NCBI GenBank assembly: GCA_021200975.1
Contig: JAJQFT010000006.1
Coordinates: forward strand, 1 to 47,469
DNA length: 47,469 bases
Source of the DNA: Bacillota bacterium
GTDB taxonomy: Bacteria; Bacillota; Clostridia; Oscillospirales; Oscillospiraceae
Direction of reading: 5' to 3'
The position numbers were made by a program, and so were the translations under genes. Shown here piece after piece: positions 17,576 to 29,018 of the stretch. Within the stretch, counting starts at the first letter, position 1, and each line of letters starts with the position of its first letter. The notes beneath the pieces were generated by a model. That model saw only the letters and a program-made list of their open reading frames with translations, was not told the DNA's origin and did not search any database.

Positions 17576-19087
17576 CTAGATGATTTTTTCTACAATCATG
17601 TGCTCTGTCAGCTCCGCAGAGCGCATGAATTCGCCGGAAACGGCGCCGTCCTTGATGACCAGAATGCGGTCGGCCATGCCAATCACCTCCGCCATCTCCT
17701 CCGAGAGCATGACGATGGATTTTCCATCCGCCTTCATTTGGCAAATCAGGTCATAAATCGCGGCCTTGACACCGACATCGATACCCCGCGTGGGGCAGTC
17801 CATAATCAGGATGTCCGCCTGATTGGCCAGCCACTTCGCCACCACTACCTTCTGCTTATTGCCGCCGGAAAGCTCGCTGACCAGCTGCTCTAAGCTGCTG
17901 CACTTGATATTCAGCGCCTTCGCCTGCTCCTGCGCGGTTTGGCGCAGGTGGCGTTTATTGAGCAGAAATCCAATTTTCTTCTGGTCGAAGCAGGTAATGG
18001 AGATGTTCTCCTGGATGGACGATTGCAGGAACAGCGATTCGGAATCGCGATCCTTCGGCAGGTAGGCGATGTGCGCCTTTACTGCCTGCACTGTGCCGCG
18101 GATAGGTTGACTGGCCTTGCCGACCGTGACCGTCCCGCTGTCGATGCGGATGCCGCCAAACAGCGCCTTTGCCAGCTCGTGCATCCCGCTGTCGGAAAGG
18201 CCGCAGATGCCCAAAATCTCCTGCCTGTGCAGTGCAAGAGAAACATCCCGGATGGCGCTGCCCGCATTCAGGTGCGTCGCCTGAAGGACGGTTTCCTCCG
18301 CGCAGTATCTGGGCACAAAATCCTCGCGGTAGTAGTGTCCCAGATTCTCGCGTCCGATCATCCGGCTGCGCATCGCGCCGGGCGTCATGCCCTCTCCTTG
18401 CAGCGTATCGACGTAGCAGCCATCGCGCAGCACCGTGGCCGTATCGCAGACGCGGATGATCTCGTCCAAATCGTGCCCGATGAAGATGACGCTCTTTCCC
18501 TCGCTTCGCAGGCGTTCGATGATGGCGTAAATTGCCTCCCGCCCCGCCAGCGAAAGCGCCGAGGTAGTCTCGTCCACAATCAGGATTTGCGGGTCGGCAT
18601 ACATCACGCGCGCGACCTCCACGAGCTTGCGCTCCTCAAATTTATAGCGCTCCACACGCTCCGCCGGGTCAATCTGGTCGGCGCCGATGGCATGGAGGAT
18701 CTCGGCGGCAGCCTTCTGCATTTTCCGCTTGCTGATGCCGAATTTTCCCCGGAAATCATTCTCCCTGCCGATAAACAGGTTCTCCGCCACCGTCATGCCG
18801 TCAATCGTGCCGCGCTCCTGCAGCAGGATGCCAATCCCCTGCCGCCGGGCATCCAGCACGGAGCTGGGGCGGTATTCCTCTCCGCGGTAGCGCATTTTTC
18901 CGGTGTCGGGCCTCAGAGAGCCGCAAACCATCGCGGCCAGCGTGGATTTACCGGAGCCGTTCTCGCCAATCAGACCACGGACTTCTCCGGGATACAGGCG
19001 CAGCGATACATCCTGCACCGCTTGAATGGTGCCGAAGGTCTTGGACATATTCTCCAAAACCAGTATTGGCGTTTTTCCATTTTCCAT
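17576..19087 (-). CDS. RbsA-type sugar ABC transporter ATPase
   Basis: 503 residues, two fused nucleotide-binding domains like RbsA/MglA. NBD1 has Walker A GENGSGKST (about residues 41-49), a Q-loop GILLQE and Walker B ILIVDETTSAL, but its signature is degenerate (KFEERKLVEVARVM where LSxxQQQ is usual). NBD2 has a degenerate Walker A (GLSDSGMHELA), a good signature LSGGNKQKVVVAKWLA, and Walker B LIMDCPTRGIDVG with Cys in place of the catalytic Glu. One composite ATP site (Walker A/B of NBD1 plus signature of NBD2) is intact, as in much of this family. It energises the two permeases of this operon. Confidence 0.92.
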   Translation of the reverse strand: MENGKTPILVLENMSKTFGTIQAVQDVSLRLYPGEVRGLIGENGSGKSTLAAMVCGSLRPDTGKMRYRGEEYRPSSVLDARRQGIGILLQERGTIDGMTVAENLFIGRENDFRGKFGISKRKMQKAAAEILHAIGADQIDPAERVERYKFEERKLVEVARVMYADPQILIVDETTSALSLAGREAIYAIIERLRSEGKSVIFIGHDLDEIIRVCDTATVLRDGCYVDTLQGEGMTPGAMRSRMIGRENLGHYYREDFVPRYCAEETVLQATHLNAGSAIRDVSLALHRQEILGICGLSDSGMHELAKALFGGIRIDSGTVTVGKASQPIRGTVQAVKAHIAYLPKDRDSESLFLQSSIQENISITCFDQKKIGFLLNKRHLRQTAQEQAKALNIKCSSLEQLVSELSGGNKQKVVVAKWLANQADILIMDCPTRGIDVGVKAAIYDLICQMKADGKSIVMLSEEMAEVIGMADRILVIKDGAVSGEFMRSAELTEHMIVEKII

Positions 19088-19111
19088 GATCTTGACCTCA
19101 TTTCCCGTCTG

Positions 19112-19774
19112 TCAAATCGTCTGCGATTCCGGCTCCTCCCATGTGACGGTATCCGGCGTCTGCCACAGGTACCAGGAATAGCCCTCGCTGTCGGCGATGA
19201 CGGCATAGAGCTGGCCGTCCTCGGTATACTTGTCGCGCAACACCCTGCCGCCGAATTCCACAACCTTTTTCAGCGTTTCGTCGATGCTGTCCACCTCAAT
19301 CATGAATAGAGGGTCGGTTCCGGTTGGGTCGTCTTTTTTGGGGCGGAGGTAGCCGTAGATAAAGCTCGGCACGCTTGGCTCCCAGTTCTCGTTGCCCGGG
19401 CCGGTGGCGCAGAACATCAGGGGATTCTCCGGGTCGGTATTTTCGCAGGTGTAAATATCCCAGTCGAAAATATCCTTATAAAAGTCGTACATCACCTTGG
19501 CATCGTCGTAGCCCAGCACAAAGCGGCGAATGCGGCCGTGGCGCGAATGGGCCGGGAAATGCCGGGGCGGGTGGTAATGGGTATCATAGCGGTCCCAATC
19601 GGGAATCACCTTCGGCGGATCCACATGAATGCGGCGCTGGGAAATGTCCTCCCCCGGCTCGGAGAGATAAACCTCCGGCCCCATGCCGCAGGTGGGACAA
19701 ACGGGCGGGATGTGCGCTTCATCACACTTCCAGACGAAACCGCAGTTATAGCAGGTATAGATTCTGTTCATCAT
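19112..19774 (-). CDS. VOC-family protein with N-terminal rubredoxin-like domain
   Basis: 220 residues. The first ~35 residues form a rubredoxin or zinc-ribbon knuckle pair: CYNC at 8-11 and CPTC at 26-29, each followed by Gly. Residues ~75-210 form a vicinal-oxygen-chelate (glyoxalase/bleomycin-resistance) fold, RRFVLGYDDAKVMYDFYKDIFDWDI through VVEFGGRVLRDKY and YAVIADSEGYSWYLW. Two adjacent start codons (19774 and 19771) follow AGGAGG; the second has better spacing. It is paralogous to the next protein: both end in a TWEEPE motif. Its role in the sugar operon is unknown. It could be an isomerase, epimerase or redox-linked enzyme. Confidence 0.8.
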   Translation of the reverse strand: MMNRIYTCYNCGFVWKCDEAHIPPVCPTCGMGPEVYLSEPGEDISQRRIHVDPPKVIPDWDRYDTHYHPPRHFPAHSRHGRIRRFVLGYDDAKVMYDFYKDIFDWDIYTCENTDPENPLMFCATGPGNENWEPSVPSFIYGYLRPKKDDPTGTDPLFMIEVDSIDETLKKVVEFGGRVLRDKYTEDGQLYAVIADSEGYSWYLWQTPDTVTWEEPESQTI

Positions 19775-19783
19775 GCGTCCTCC

Positions 19784-20323
19784 TTATTCTTCCTTGTCGT
19801 AGCCTGCCTCCGGCTCCTCCCATGTGCGGGAGGCAGGGCATTTCCACAGGTAAATCTTGTGGCCGGCAGGGTCCTCGATGTACGCCCCGCTGAACCAGTT
19901 GGCGTCCTCGTTGCCATCGTCGGCGGCGGTGGTATTGTAGCCCAGAATCTTTCCGCCGTGAGCCACCACCTTCTCGAGCGTGTTGGTGATAGGCTCGTCC
20001 ATGTGTACCTCCATCATGAAGAAGTGGCGCTCGGTGCCGTCCTTGTCGTAGTACAGTCGGGTATTCATCAGCCCGGGAACCAGCCCCTCATAGCCAATCT
20101 GGGAGGGGCCGGTGGCGACAAATAGCGGGCGATGCTCGTAATCATCGATGCCCAGCACCACGGCGTCAATCATATCCCAGCCAAATACATTGACAAAGAA
20201 TTTCTGCGCCCGCTCGAAATCCCGGTAAAAGATTCGGCCAAAGCGCACCCTGCCGTGCAAATCCTTCTTCGGATACTTCTTGGGCGGGCGGTAGGGGTAG
20301 CTTGCGGTGGTTTTTTCAGCCAT
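19784..20323 (-). CDS. VOC-family protein
   Basis: 179 residues, a single VOC domain pair: GRIFYRDFERAQKFFVNVFGWDM opens it, and TLEKVVAHGGKILGY and GAYIEDPAGHKIYLWKCP close it. It lacks the rubredoxin module of its downstream paralogue but shares the terminal RTWEEPE. VOC enzymes bind a metal between beta-alpha-beta-beta-beta units and catalyse isomerisation, ring opening or epimerisation. A sugar-keto intermediate substrate is conceivable here, but not shown. The start at 20323 follows AAGGAG; the earlier in-frame ATG has no ribosome-binding site. Confidence 0.8.
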   Translation of the reverse strand: MAEKTTASYPYRPPKKYPKKDLHGRVRFGRIFYRDFERAQKFFVNVFGWDMIDAVVLGIDDYEHRPLFVATGPSQIGYEGLVPGLMNTRLYYDKDGTERHFFMMEVHMDEPITNTLEKVVAHGGKILGYNTTAADDGNEDANWFSGAYIEDPAGHKIYLWKCPASRTWEEPEAGYDKEE

Positions 20324-20380
20324 AAGACATTCTCCTTTTCCTATTTTGATATATCGCAACAGGCGCTTGCCGCCTGCCGG

Positions 20381-22758
<2,378 letters not shown>

Positions 22759-22787
22759 TTTTCCTCACCTCTTGCAAAAAGATAGGC

Positions 22788-22816
22788 TTGACATGGTTTT
22801 CCGTTCGTGATACAAT
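22788..22816 (+). promoter_or_regulatory. Consensus promoter of the TetR-type regulator
   Basis: TTGACA (22788-22793) and TACAAT (22811-22816) with a 17-bp spacer, in the 109-bp divergent gap between the sugar operon and the regulator. No equally good minus-strand promoter is visible, so the operon promoter may be weak and regulated. Confidence 0.85.
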
Positions 22817-22867
22817 TTGGAAAGGTATAAGGGGGAGTATTTCAATTCTAAAGGAGGGCATGATTTT

Positions 22868-23461
22868 ATGCGATACGGGACATCCAGCAATATAGAAGAA
22901 GCCATCCAGGAGGCATTTTCGTCCCTTATGGAGCAGCAGCCCTACTCTGCCATTCGCGTTACGCAGATTATCCGCGCTGCGCATATCAGTCACCAATCCT
23001 TCTACCGCTTCTACCAGAACAAGGCCGAATTGGCCGTGAATTTCTTCAGCGACCAGCTGCTCTCCGCGGTTGTAATCAGCGGCAAGCAGGCGACCTTCCG
23101 GGAAATCATGATGAACATATTGCAGATCATCCGCAATAACTCCGCGGTCTACGCGCATCTGCTCTGCGACAAGGAGGGAAGCCTGATTTTTCCGGAGATC
23201 CTCACCCAGATGTCCTCTGAGTGGACGGGCTTTTTCCCCGCGTGGGCAACGACGGTAATCAATTCTCAGTTTTTGATTGATTGGGCAAACGACGGCTTTC
23301 AGGAATCTCTGGAGCAGACCTATGCAAAGTTCGTCTACAATCTTCCGGCATACGAGCTGCTTTCGGAGACGGAGCTGAAGGAGCGGATTCGGCAGTACGA
23401 ATCCCGCCGCAGCACCGATTTCCTGCCAAAGCGCCACAAGTTCGTCTCCAAGAAGCGGTAG
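22868..23461 (+). CDS. TetR-family transcriptional regulator
   Basis: 197 residues. The N-terminal helix-turn-helix is typical: SNIEEAIQEAFSSLMEQQPYSAIRVTQIIRAAHISHQSFYRFYQNKAELA, with recognition helix around ISHQSFYRF (about residues 40-48). The C-terminal ligand domain is diverse, as usual. The tail is basic (LPKRHKFVSKKR). I chose the ATG at 22868, with AAAGGAGGG 9 bases upstream, over an upstream in-frame ATG lying at the promoter. Its divergent placement suggests it controls the eight-gene carbohydrate operon and itself; I see no clear long operator dyad in the gap. Confidence 0.88.
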   Translation: MRYGTSSNIEEAIQEAFSSLMEQQPYSAIRVTQIIRAAHISHQSFYRFYQNKAELAVNFFSDQLLSAVVISGKQATFREIMMNILQIIRNNSAVYAHLLCDKEGSLIFPEILTQMSSEWTGFFPAWATTVINSQFLIDWANDGFQESLEQTYAKFVYNLPAYELLSETELKERIRQYESRRSTDFLPKRHKFVSKKR

Positions 23462-23742
23462 AGCTTGGCAAAATTTATAAATTTTGCCCCGATTTTGGAG
23501 GTCATTTTCAATATATCACACAGGAAAATCGCCGGGAAGTATAATTCGGCCTTTTTCTCGCCATCTGATTACAGGCGTCGCTTTTTGTCACATTTTCCCC
23601 TTTCGGACTGCCTGCCGGGATGGTGCCCTCGCCTGCGGGGTCTGTACCTCCCCTGAGGCGCAAAAAAATCCGGGCCCTGCTTCAGCAGGCCCGTTTTTTG
23701 CGCTTACGCAAATTATTTCGATGCTTGGTAAGCATTTTGCAG
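23462..23742. other. Intergenic stretch with palindrome and bidirectional terminator
   Basis: About 280 bp without a supported gene (433 bp between the two coding regions). It holds a perfect 22-bp palindrome at 23467-23488, six bases after the regulator stop (GGCAAAATTTA followed by its exact complement), a TATAAT-like box near 23540 without a convincing -35, and the terminator at 23659-23702. No known RNA was recognised. Confidence 0.6.
23659..23702. terminator. Bidirectional terminator hairpin
   Basis: GCGCAAAAAAA, then CGGGCC(C)TGC paired with GCAGGCCCG around a TTCA loop, then TTTTTTGCGC. A runs and T runs on both sides allow termination in both directions. Confidence 0.75.
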
Positions 23743-23770
23743 TTGCAATTTCCGGCAGAGATGGTATAAT
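23743..23770 (+). promoter_or_regulatory. Promoter of the secreted transglutaminase-like protein
   Basis: TTGCAA (23743-23748), a 16-bp spacer and perfect TATAAT (23765-23770). The ~120-nt leader precedes a start with AGGAAAGGGA. Confidence 0.75.
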
Positions 23771-23894
23771 GAGAGTGTAATTTTTCGGGCCGCCTCCATG
23801 GCGTACACCGTTATTCTCCCGGCAGCCGGAAATATCGTTTGAAAGGCGTTATTTGCGCCTCAAAACTCCACCATTTGAAAGGAAAGGGATTTAG

Positions 23895-26777
23895 ATGAGG
23901 AAACAATGCACTAGGGTGCTAGCCATCCTTCTGGCGCTGCTGATGTGCCTGAGCACCCTGCCTGCCGCATCGCTCGCAGCACAGCAGAGCGCTGCGGAGT
24001 CCGGCAGCGTGCCAGCAACGGAGGATGCCTCTACACCGGAGGCCACAGGCTCTCAAGAACCGTACACCGAGGTAGTCCGCTACGTCAACCCGCTCTATGC
24101 TGACATTGTTTGTGAAGACGACCTGCCTCTGCCGGAGGCTTCGGTCACCGCAGCAGACAGCGCATCCTATTTCACCACACTCGATGAAGCAGCCGAAGAG
24201 ATGCGCACGCAGATGGAGGCAAGGACAGAAACAATCAACATTCTGTACGCAACCGACAGCTATGATTCTACTCTGGCAAGGGCCATCTTTTATGCCGCCG
24301 TGGAGCACACCGGTGTCCCCACGCAGGGCGATTATCTTCTGCGGCAATATGGCGGATGGACCGCCTCAATCAGCCGTTACTCCAGCGGTGGGCTATATTA
24401 TATAACGTTTAGCTACGCAATGTCCTACTACACAACCGCAGAACAGGAGGCGGAGCTTACCGCCGTGCTGACCGAGCTTATGGACGGCATGGATTTGGAG
24501 AATCAGAGCGACTACGAAAAAATCAGTACCATCTATGCCTACATCTGCACCCATGTTACCTATGACTACGCAAATCTGTCCGACGAGGATTACAAGCTCA
24601 AATATACTGCCTATGCGGCACTAATAAACGGAACCGCCGTCTGCCAGGGATATGCGCTGCTTTTCTATCGCATGGCGCTGGAGGCCGGGGTGGACGCCCG
24701 TTTGATTTCCGGTACCGGTAATGGCGGTTCACACGCATGGAATATTGTGAAAATCGGCAAATACTACTACAATGTGGACGCTACGTGGGATGCCTCCTAT
24801 TACAGCGTGCTAGGCAGATACAACTACTTCCTGCGCTGCGACAGCACTTTTGATGACCACACCCGAGGCGATGATTATTCCTCGGTGGATTTCTATGCGG
24901 CGTATCCTATGGGCAGTATGGATTATGATGCGTCTGCAGCTTCGGAGCCGGGCGCCGTTGCCATCAGCGGTGCGAACTTCCCGGACGAAAGCTTCCGCGC
25001 CTATGTATCCGACAGCTTCGATGCCAATGGGGACGGTGTGCTCTCCGCCGAAGATATTGCGTGTGTAACCGAGATTGATGTTCACGATTGCGGCATTTCC
25101 GATTTGACAGGCATCGAGCACTTTTCCTCGCTGATGAGCCTGAACTGTGACGGCAATCAGCTTACCAGCCTGGATCTCAGCAGTAACACCGCGCTGGCGA
25201 CCCTGTCCTGCACAGGCAACACCTACACGGTTTCTGTCGATTCGGACGGCTGCTTTGATTTGAGCACCCTGCCGGGCAGCTTCAACACGGCGAACGCCTC
25301 CTCTTGGGCCGGATTTACCTCCGCCGGATCAAGCAGAACCGTATCCGTCAGCGGCTCGACCCTCACCACAGCGGTATCCACCGCATCCGTCTGTTACACC
25401 TATGACTGCGGGAACGGGGCCTCTGCCGGCTTCACGCTTCTGGTAACCCCCGTCGTGGAGCCCATTTCCGATTGCACGCTCACCCTTTCTTATACCTCTG
25501 TCACCTATAATGGCGCTGCCCACGAGCCGTCGGTAACTGCCGTGCATGGCACTACGACTCTGACGCAGGGAACGGATTACACGGTTTCCTATAGCAACAA
25601 CGTCAATGCAGGCACAGCCACCGTTACGGTTACCGGCATTGGGGATTACACTGGCACCACAGAGCTTTCTTTCACAATTGGGAAAGCCGCTCAGACGCTG
25701 AGCGCCGAAATTTCCGCCGCCTCCCTTACCATTGGGAAAACCGCTCAAATCACGGCGGCCGCTGCGGGCAGCATCAGCTACGTCTCCTCTGATACCAGTA
25801 TTGCCACAGTCAGCAGCAGCGGGCTTGTGACGGCTGTCGCCGCAGGCAGCGCAACAATCACGGTCAAGGCCGCGGCTACAGACAATTATTATTCCACGGC
25901 CAGCACCATCACGATTACGGTATCGGCGCTTGCGACCCCGGTAATTTCCTCCGTTTACAGCACCGTCCAAACCTCCGCGAAGGTTACATGGGGCTGCGTG
26001 GATGGCGCGGATGGATACCAGCTCTACCGCTCCACGGAAGCGGACGGCGTTTACACCTGCGTGAAAACCATCACCAGCGGAACAACCACGAGGTATACCA
26101 ATGTCGGCCTGACCATTGGGCAGACCTACTACTACAAGGTTCGCGCCTACGTCACTCTTTCCGATGGCAGTCGGATATATTCCGGCTTCTCCGAGGTGCG
26201 CTATATGCCCGCTGCTGTCGTCTTTGAAAAGGTATATAGCAACTCTACCAGCCGTATTCGCCTCCTTTGGAGCGAGGTCAGCGGTGCCGAGGGCTATCAG
26301 ATTTGGCGCGCCGATAGTGAGGACGGCGTATACAAGATTGTCAAGACCATTACCAGCGGCGAAACCGTCGCCTACAGCAATACCGGCCTGGAAAGCGGCA
26401 AGACCTACTACTACAAGATGCGCGCCTACACCACGGTGGATGGCAGCAAGGTATTTGGTGCTTATTCCGATGTGTATACGGTGGCTGTGATGCCGGAAGC
26501 GCCGACTCTTGCGGCAGCCAGCAGCTCCTCCGGCATCGCAAAGTTGAGCTGGAATGTCGTAAGCGGCGCAGCCGGCTACCAGATTTGGCGCGCCGACAGC
26601 GCGAATGGAACCTATACCCTGGTAAAAAGCATCACCAGCGGCTCCACAATCCGCTATTCTAACAGCGGCCTCACCAGCGGTAAGACTTACTATTACAAAG
26701 TACGCGCCTACACGGAGGTAAACGGCAACAAGACCTTCGGGGCATATTCCGAGGTTCAAAGCGTCACCGTTAAATAA
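23895..26777 (+). CDS. Secreted transglutaminase-like, Ig-like and fibronectin-III repeat protein
   Basis: 960 residues with a signal peptide (KQCTRVLAILLALLMCL, cleavage after about residue 29). A transglutaminase/protease-like core spans about residues 200-300 with Cys250 (TAVCQGYALLF), His280 (GSHAWNI) and Asp295 (VDATWD) as a complete triad. Next come an EF-hand/dockerin-like DANGDGVLS and a short LRR-like piece (residues ~350-440), an MBG-type Ig-like module (~530-600), a Big_2-type Ig-like module (~610-680) and three FN3-like repeats of ~95 residues (~690-960), each ending in a KVRAY- or KMRAY-containing strand. No sortase signal or membrane anchor is seen at the C-terminus. Probably an extracellular protease or crosslinking surface protein. 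It is monocistronic. Confidence 0.85.
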   Translation: MRKQCTRVLAILLALLMCLSTLPAASLAAQQSAAESGSVPATEDASTPEATGSQEPYTEVVRYVNPLYADIVCEDDLPLPEASVTAADSASYFTTLDEAAEEMRTQMEARTETINILYATDSYDSTLARAIFYAAVEHTGVPTQGDYLLRQYGGWTASISRYSSGGLYYITFSYAMSYYTTAEQEAELTAVLTELMDGMDLENQSDYEKISTIYAYICTHVTYDYANLSDEDYKLKYTAYAALINGTAVCQGYALLFYRMALEAGVDARLISGTGNGGSHAWNIVKIGKYYYNVDATWDASYYSVLGRYNYFLRCDSTFDDHTRGDDYSSVDFYAAYPMGSMDYDASAASEPGAVAISGANFPDESFRAYVSDSFDANGDGVLSAEDIACVTEIDVHDCGISDLTGIEHFSSLMSLNCDGNQLTSLDLSSNTALATLSCTGNTYTVSVDSDGCFDLSTLPGSFNTANASSWAGFTSAGSSRTVSVSGSTLTTAVSTASVCYTYDCGNGASAGFTLLVTPVVEPISDCTLTLSYTSVTYNGAAHEPSVTAVHGTTTLTQGTDYTVSYSNNVNAGTATVTVTGIGDYTGTTELSFTIGKAAQTLSAEISAASLTIGKTAQITAAAAGSISYVSSDTSIATVSSSGLVTAVAAGSATITVKAAATDNYYSTASTITITVSALATPVISSVYSTVQTSAKVTWGCVDGADGYQLYRSTEADGVYTCVKTITSGTTTRYTNVGLTIGQTYYYKVRAYVTLSDGSRIYSGFSEVRYMPAAVVFEKVYSNSTSRIRLLWSEVSGAEGYQIWRADSEDGVYKIVKTITSGETVAYSNTGLESGKTYYYKMRAYTTVDGSKVFGAYSDVYTVAVMPEAPTLAAASSSSGIAKLSWNVVSGAAGYQIWRADSANGTYTLVKSITSGSTIRYSNSGLTSGKTYYYKVRAYTEVNGNKTFGAYSEVQSVTVK

Positions 26778-26811
26778 CCAATCCCTGCGCTGAAATAAAA
26801 GAATAGAAACC

Positions 26812-26852
26812 GCACCCCATTCGCCCAGATCATCGTCCGGCAAATGGGGTGC
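26812..26852 (+). terminator. Hairpin after the secreted protein
   Basis: GCACCCCATT (26812-26821) pairs with AATGGGGTGC (26843-26852) around a 21-nt loop, 34 bp after the stop. No long T run follows. A second 10-bp perfect hairpin (26967-26990, loop AAAC) lies just beyond the clpP-like gene on the other strand. Confidence 0.55.
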
Positions 26853-27023
26853 AATTCTAGCAATTCTATTTGTATCTGCGGCAAAGGCGGCCTGCATCCA
26901 GGTAGCCTTTGAGAAAAACGGCTTGTCATAGAGTTCGGCTGGGTTTTGCAATCCGGCCGAACATGTGCCCGCTGCCAAACGGCAGCGGGCCTCGGCCGTG
27001 CGGTTTCAACGTGCCTACCTCCT

Positions 27024-27602
27024 CTATTGCTCAAACCCTGTGAAGATTGCGTCCGCTAAGCCGTATGCCACCGCTTCTGCAGAATCCAGAAAATAATCCC
27101 GATCACAATCCTCCGCAATCTGCTGGAAGTCCTTGCCTGTGTTCTGCGCAAGGATCCTATACAGCGCATCGTTGGTCTTCCGAATATGGCTCGCAGTACG
27201 CAGGATGTCAGCCGCCTGCCCCGATACGCCGCCCAAAGCCTGATGAATCATCATCTCTGTATGGGGCGCAATATACCGCTTTCCTTTTGTCCCTGCCGAG
27301 GCTAGTACTGCGCCCATTGATGCAACGCTTCCCATGGCAATCGTTCGGATGTCACAGCCGCAGGTTGTCATGGTGTCCAGGATGGCAAATCCTGCGGTCA
27401 CGCTGCCGCCATGGCTCTGAATCCAAAGTGTAATATCCTCATCGCTGCTCGCGGCGAGCTGGTTGATTTGGCAGCAGATTTCCGACGCCATCGCATCGGT
27501 AATTTCGCCGACAAGGTAGATCCTTCTGCGCCTGTATTCCTCCGAAATGCAGTCGGAAAACGCATATCCCGTGGGGGTCGTAACTTTAATAGCAGGTATC
27601 AT
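27024..27602 (-). CDS. ClpP-like serine protease carried by the conjugative element
   Basis: 192 residues, ClpP family. The complete catalytic triad is visible: Ser95 in GSVASMGAVLA, His120 in EMMIHQALGG and Asp169 in CDRDYFLD, with the same spacing as E. coli ClpP (Ser97, His122, Asp171). The N-terminal processing loop is shorter and different from housekeeping ClpP, and there is no adjacent clpX. It begins 12 bp after the traG stop and runs in the same direction, so it belongs to the mobile-element operon. ClpP paralogues next to type IV coupling proteins are known cargo of Clostridial conjugative elements; their role is unclear. Confidence 0.88.
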   Translation of the reverse strand: MIPAIKVTTPTGYAFSDCISEEYRRRRIYLVGEITDAMASEICCQINQLAASSDEDITLWIQSHGGSVTAGFAILDTMTTCGCDIRTIAMGSVASMGAVLASAGTKGKRYIAPHTEMMIHQALGGVSGQAADILRTASHIRKTNDALYRILAQNTGKDFQQIAEDCDRDYFLDSAEAVAYGLADAIFTGFEQ

Positions 27603-27614
27603 ATATTTCCCTTC

Positions 27615-28930
27615 TTAGTGCTTGTTACCAGAATCGGTAAAGAATGAACTGGGTCTTCTTCGGCGTCTGCTCCAGCTGAGATAATCGGCCTCGTCTGTAT
27701 AGGTCATCTCGGGCTCGGGGTATCTGCCAGAAATCCTCTTTCTGTCTCCTGTTGATGCAAACGGGATGTGCGCAGCTCTCCTCTCCACATCCAGAGCATA
27801 ATCGGCAGCCGAGTAGCGCAGGACATCGGTTGGCGTCGTGCACCTTTTCGCGGCAGGTCGTCCCCCGATAGCATAGGCCTCAATGCTGGGAAGCATGGTG
27901 CAAAAGCGGATATTCTCGGACAGATTCATGTAAATCGCTTCCTTATAATTCCAAGCCTTCTCCAGCGTCATCAGCTCCGCCTGGGAGCACAGCGGTTTTT
28001 CCGAGCCATCTGGAGTAATGCGGGTTCTGCCCAGCTTGGCTTCCAGCTCGCTCAGCAGTGAAAGCTCCGTGGAGCCCATGTAGAGAATGGATTCGCAATT
28101 CGCCAGCAGCGCCTCAGGATTGGCATATCGCTGCCGCAGAAGCGCCATGCTCTGAATGCAGAGGTAGTAACGAATATTTCGTGAGCGATGAGTTGCCAGC
28201 GCCTTGTCCATATCTGGAATAGGGATGCTTGCAAATTCATCTAGGATGAAATTCATCCGTGTTTGGAGCTTGCCGCCATTACGTAGATAAGCCTTGTTAA
28301 TCAGAAAGCTCTGAATTTGGCGGAGGATAATCCCCAGAATGGGGTCAGCGGTGGAGGTCGTGTCATCCGTCACCAGATACAGCGCGGTTTTCGGCTTCAG
28401 CAGATCCTCCAGCGTGAAGCTGCTGTGAGAAACCATTGCGGCCAGCCTGGGGTTCTGTCCAAACGGAGCCAGCAAGCTGGAGGCCGTGATGAGGATGGAG
28501 CGGAATGTGTTTTCGGCCGAGCTTAGGCATTGCTTCAGAGCAGCTTTTGCGGTATTCTCAGGCATGTACGCAAGCAGTTTTTGCACCGAATCTGCGCCAT
28601 CAATCGTATTGTAATCGCCCCAGTTCACGACATTGACCTGCTCGATTTGGGGATATGCGTCCATCATAATCGCGCCAGTACCGTTCAGCCATAATACTGC
28701 GGTCTCTGTCCAAAAAATATCCTTTGTCATAGCTCTTTCTTTATCGGCGAGCGTATTGACAATATCCGACAGGAGGCTCAGCCCTTTTTCCATGTCGCCG
28801 CTCCTGCAAACCTCCGCCGGATGGCGAAGGATATTGAAGCAGTCCTTATCCATTGTGCGAAAATCCAGACAAAGGACCCTGTAGCCATGGCTCTGAAGGA
28901 ATCCCGATGTTCGGTTGAACAGCTTTTGCG
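27615..28930 (-). CDS. traG: Type IV coupling protein (TraG/VirD4), exon 2
   Basis: C-terminal 438 codons of a T4SS coupling ATPase, which brings relaxase-bound DNA to the conjugation channel. It begins right after the group II intron with ...QKLFNRTSGFLQSHGY and continues LDFRTMDKDCFNILRHPAEV, a typical TraG motif. Walker B is FILDEFASI; ALATHRSRNI follows. The C-terminus is basic (SRRRRRPSSFF). Joined to exon 1 (31617-31926) after intron removal it gives 1626 nt, exactly 542 codons including stop. Without splicing the exon lacks a start; an internal ATG at 28853 would yield a protein without the Walker A region. Confidence 0.9.
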
Positions 28931-29018
28931 ATAGGTAAGCGTTTGAAGTAATCTCCGGCTTTTCCCCCGCTTAGCACCGTGCGCGAACCTTTCGATTCAC
29001 ACGGCGCCCCATCAATGT

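Noticed and set aside
25329-26978. 549-codon minus-strand frame opposite the FN3 repeats
   Set aside because: Its apparent repeats mirror the FN3 repeats of the plus-strand gene; no start signals.
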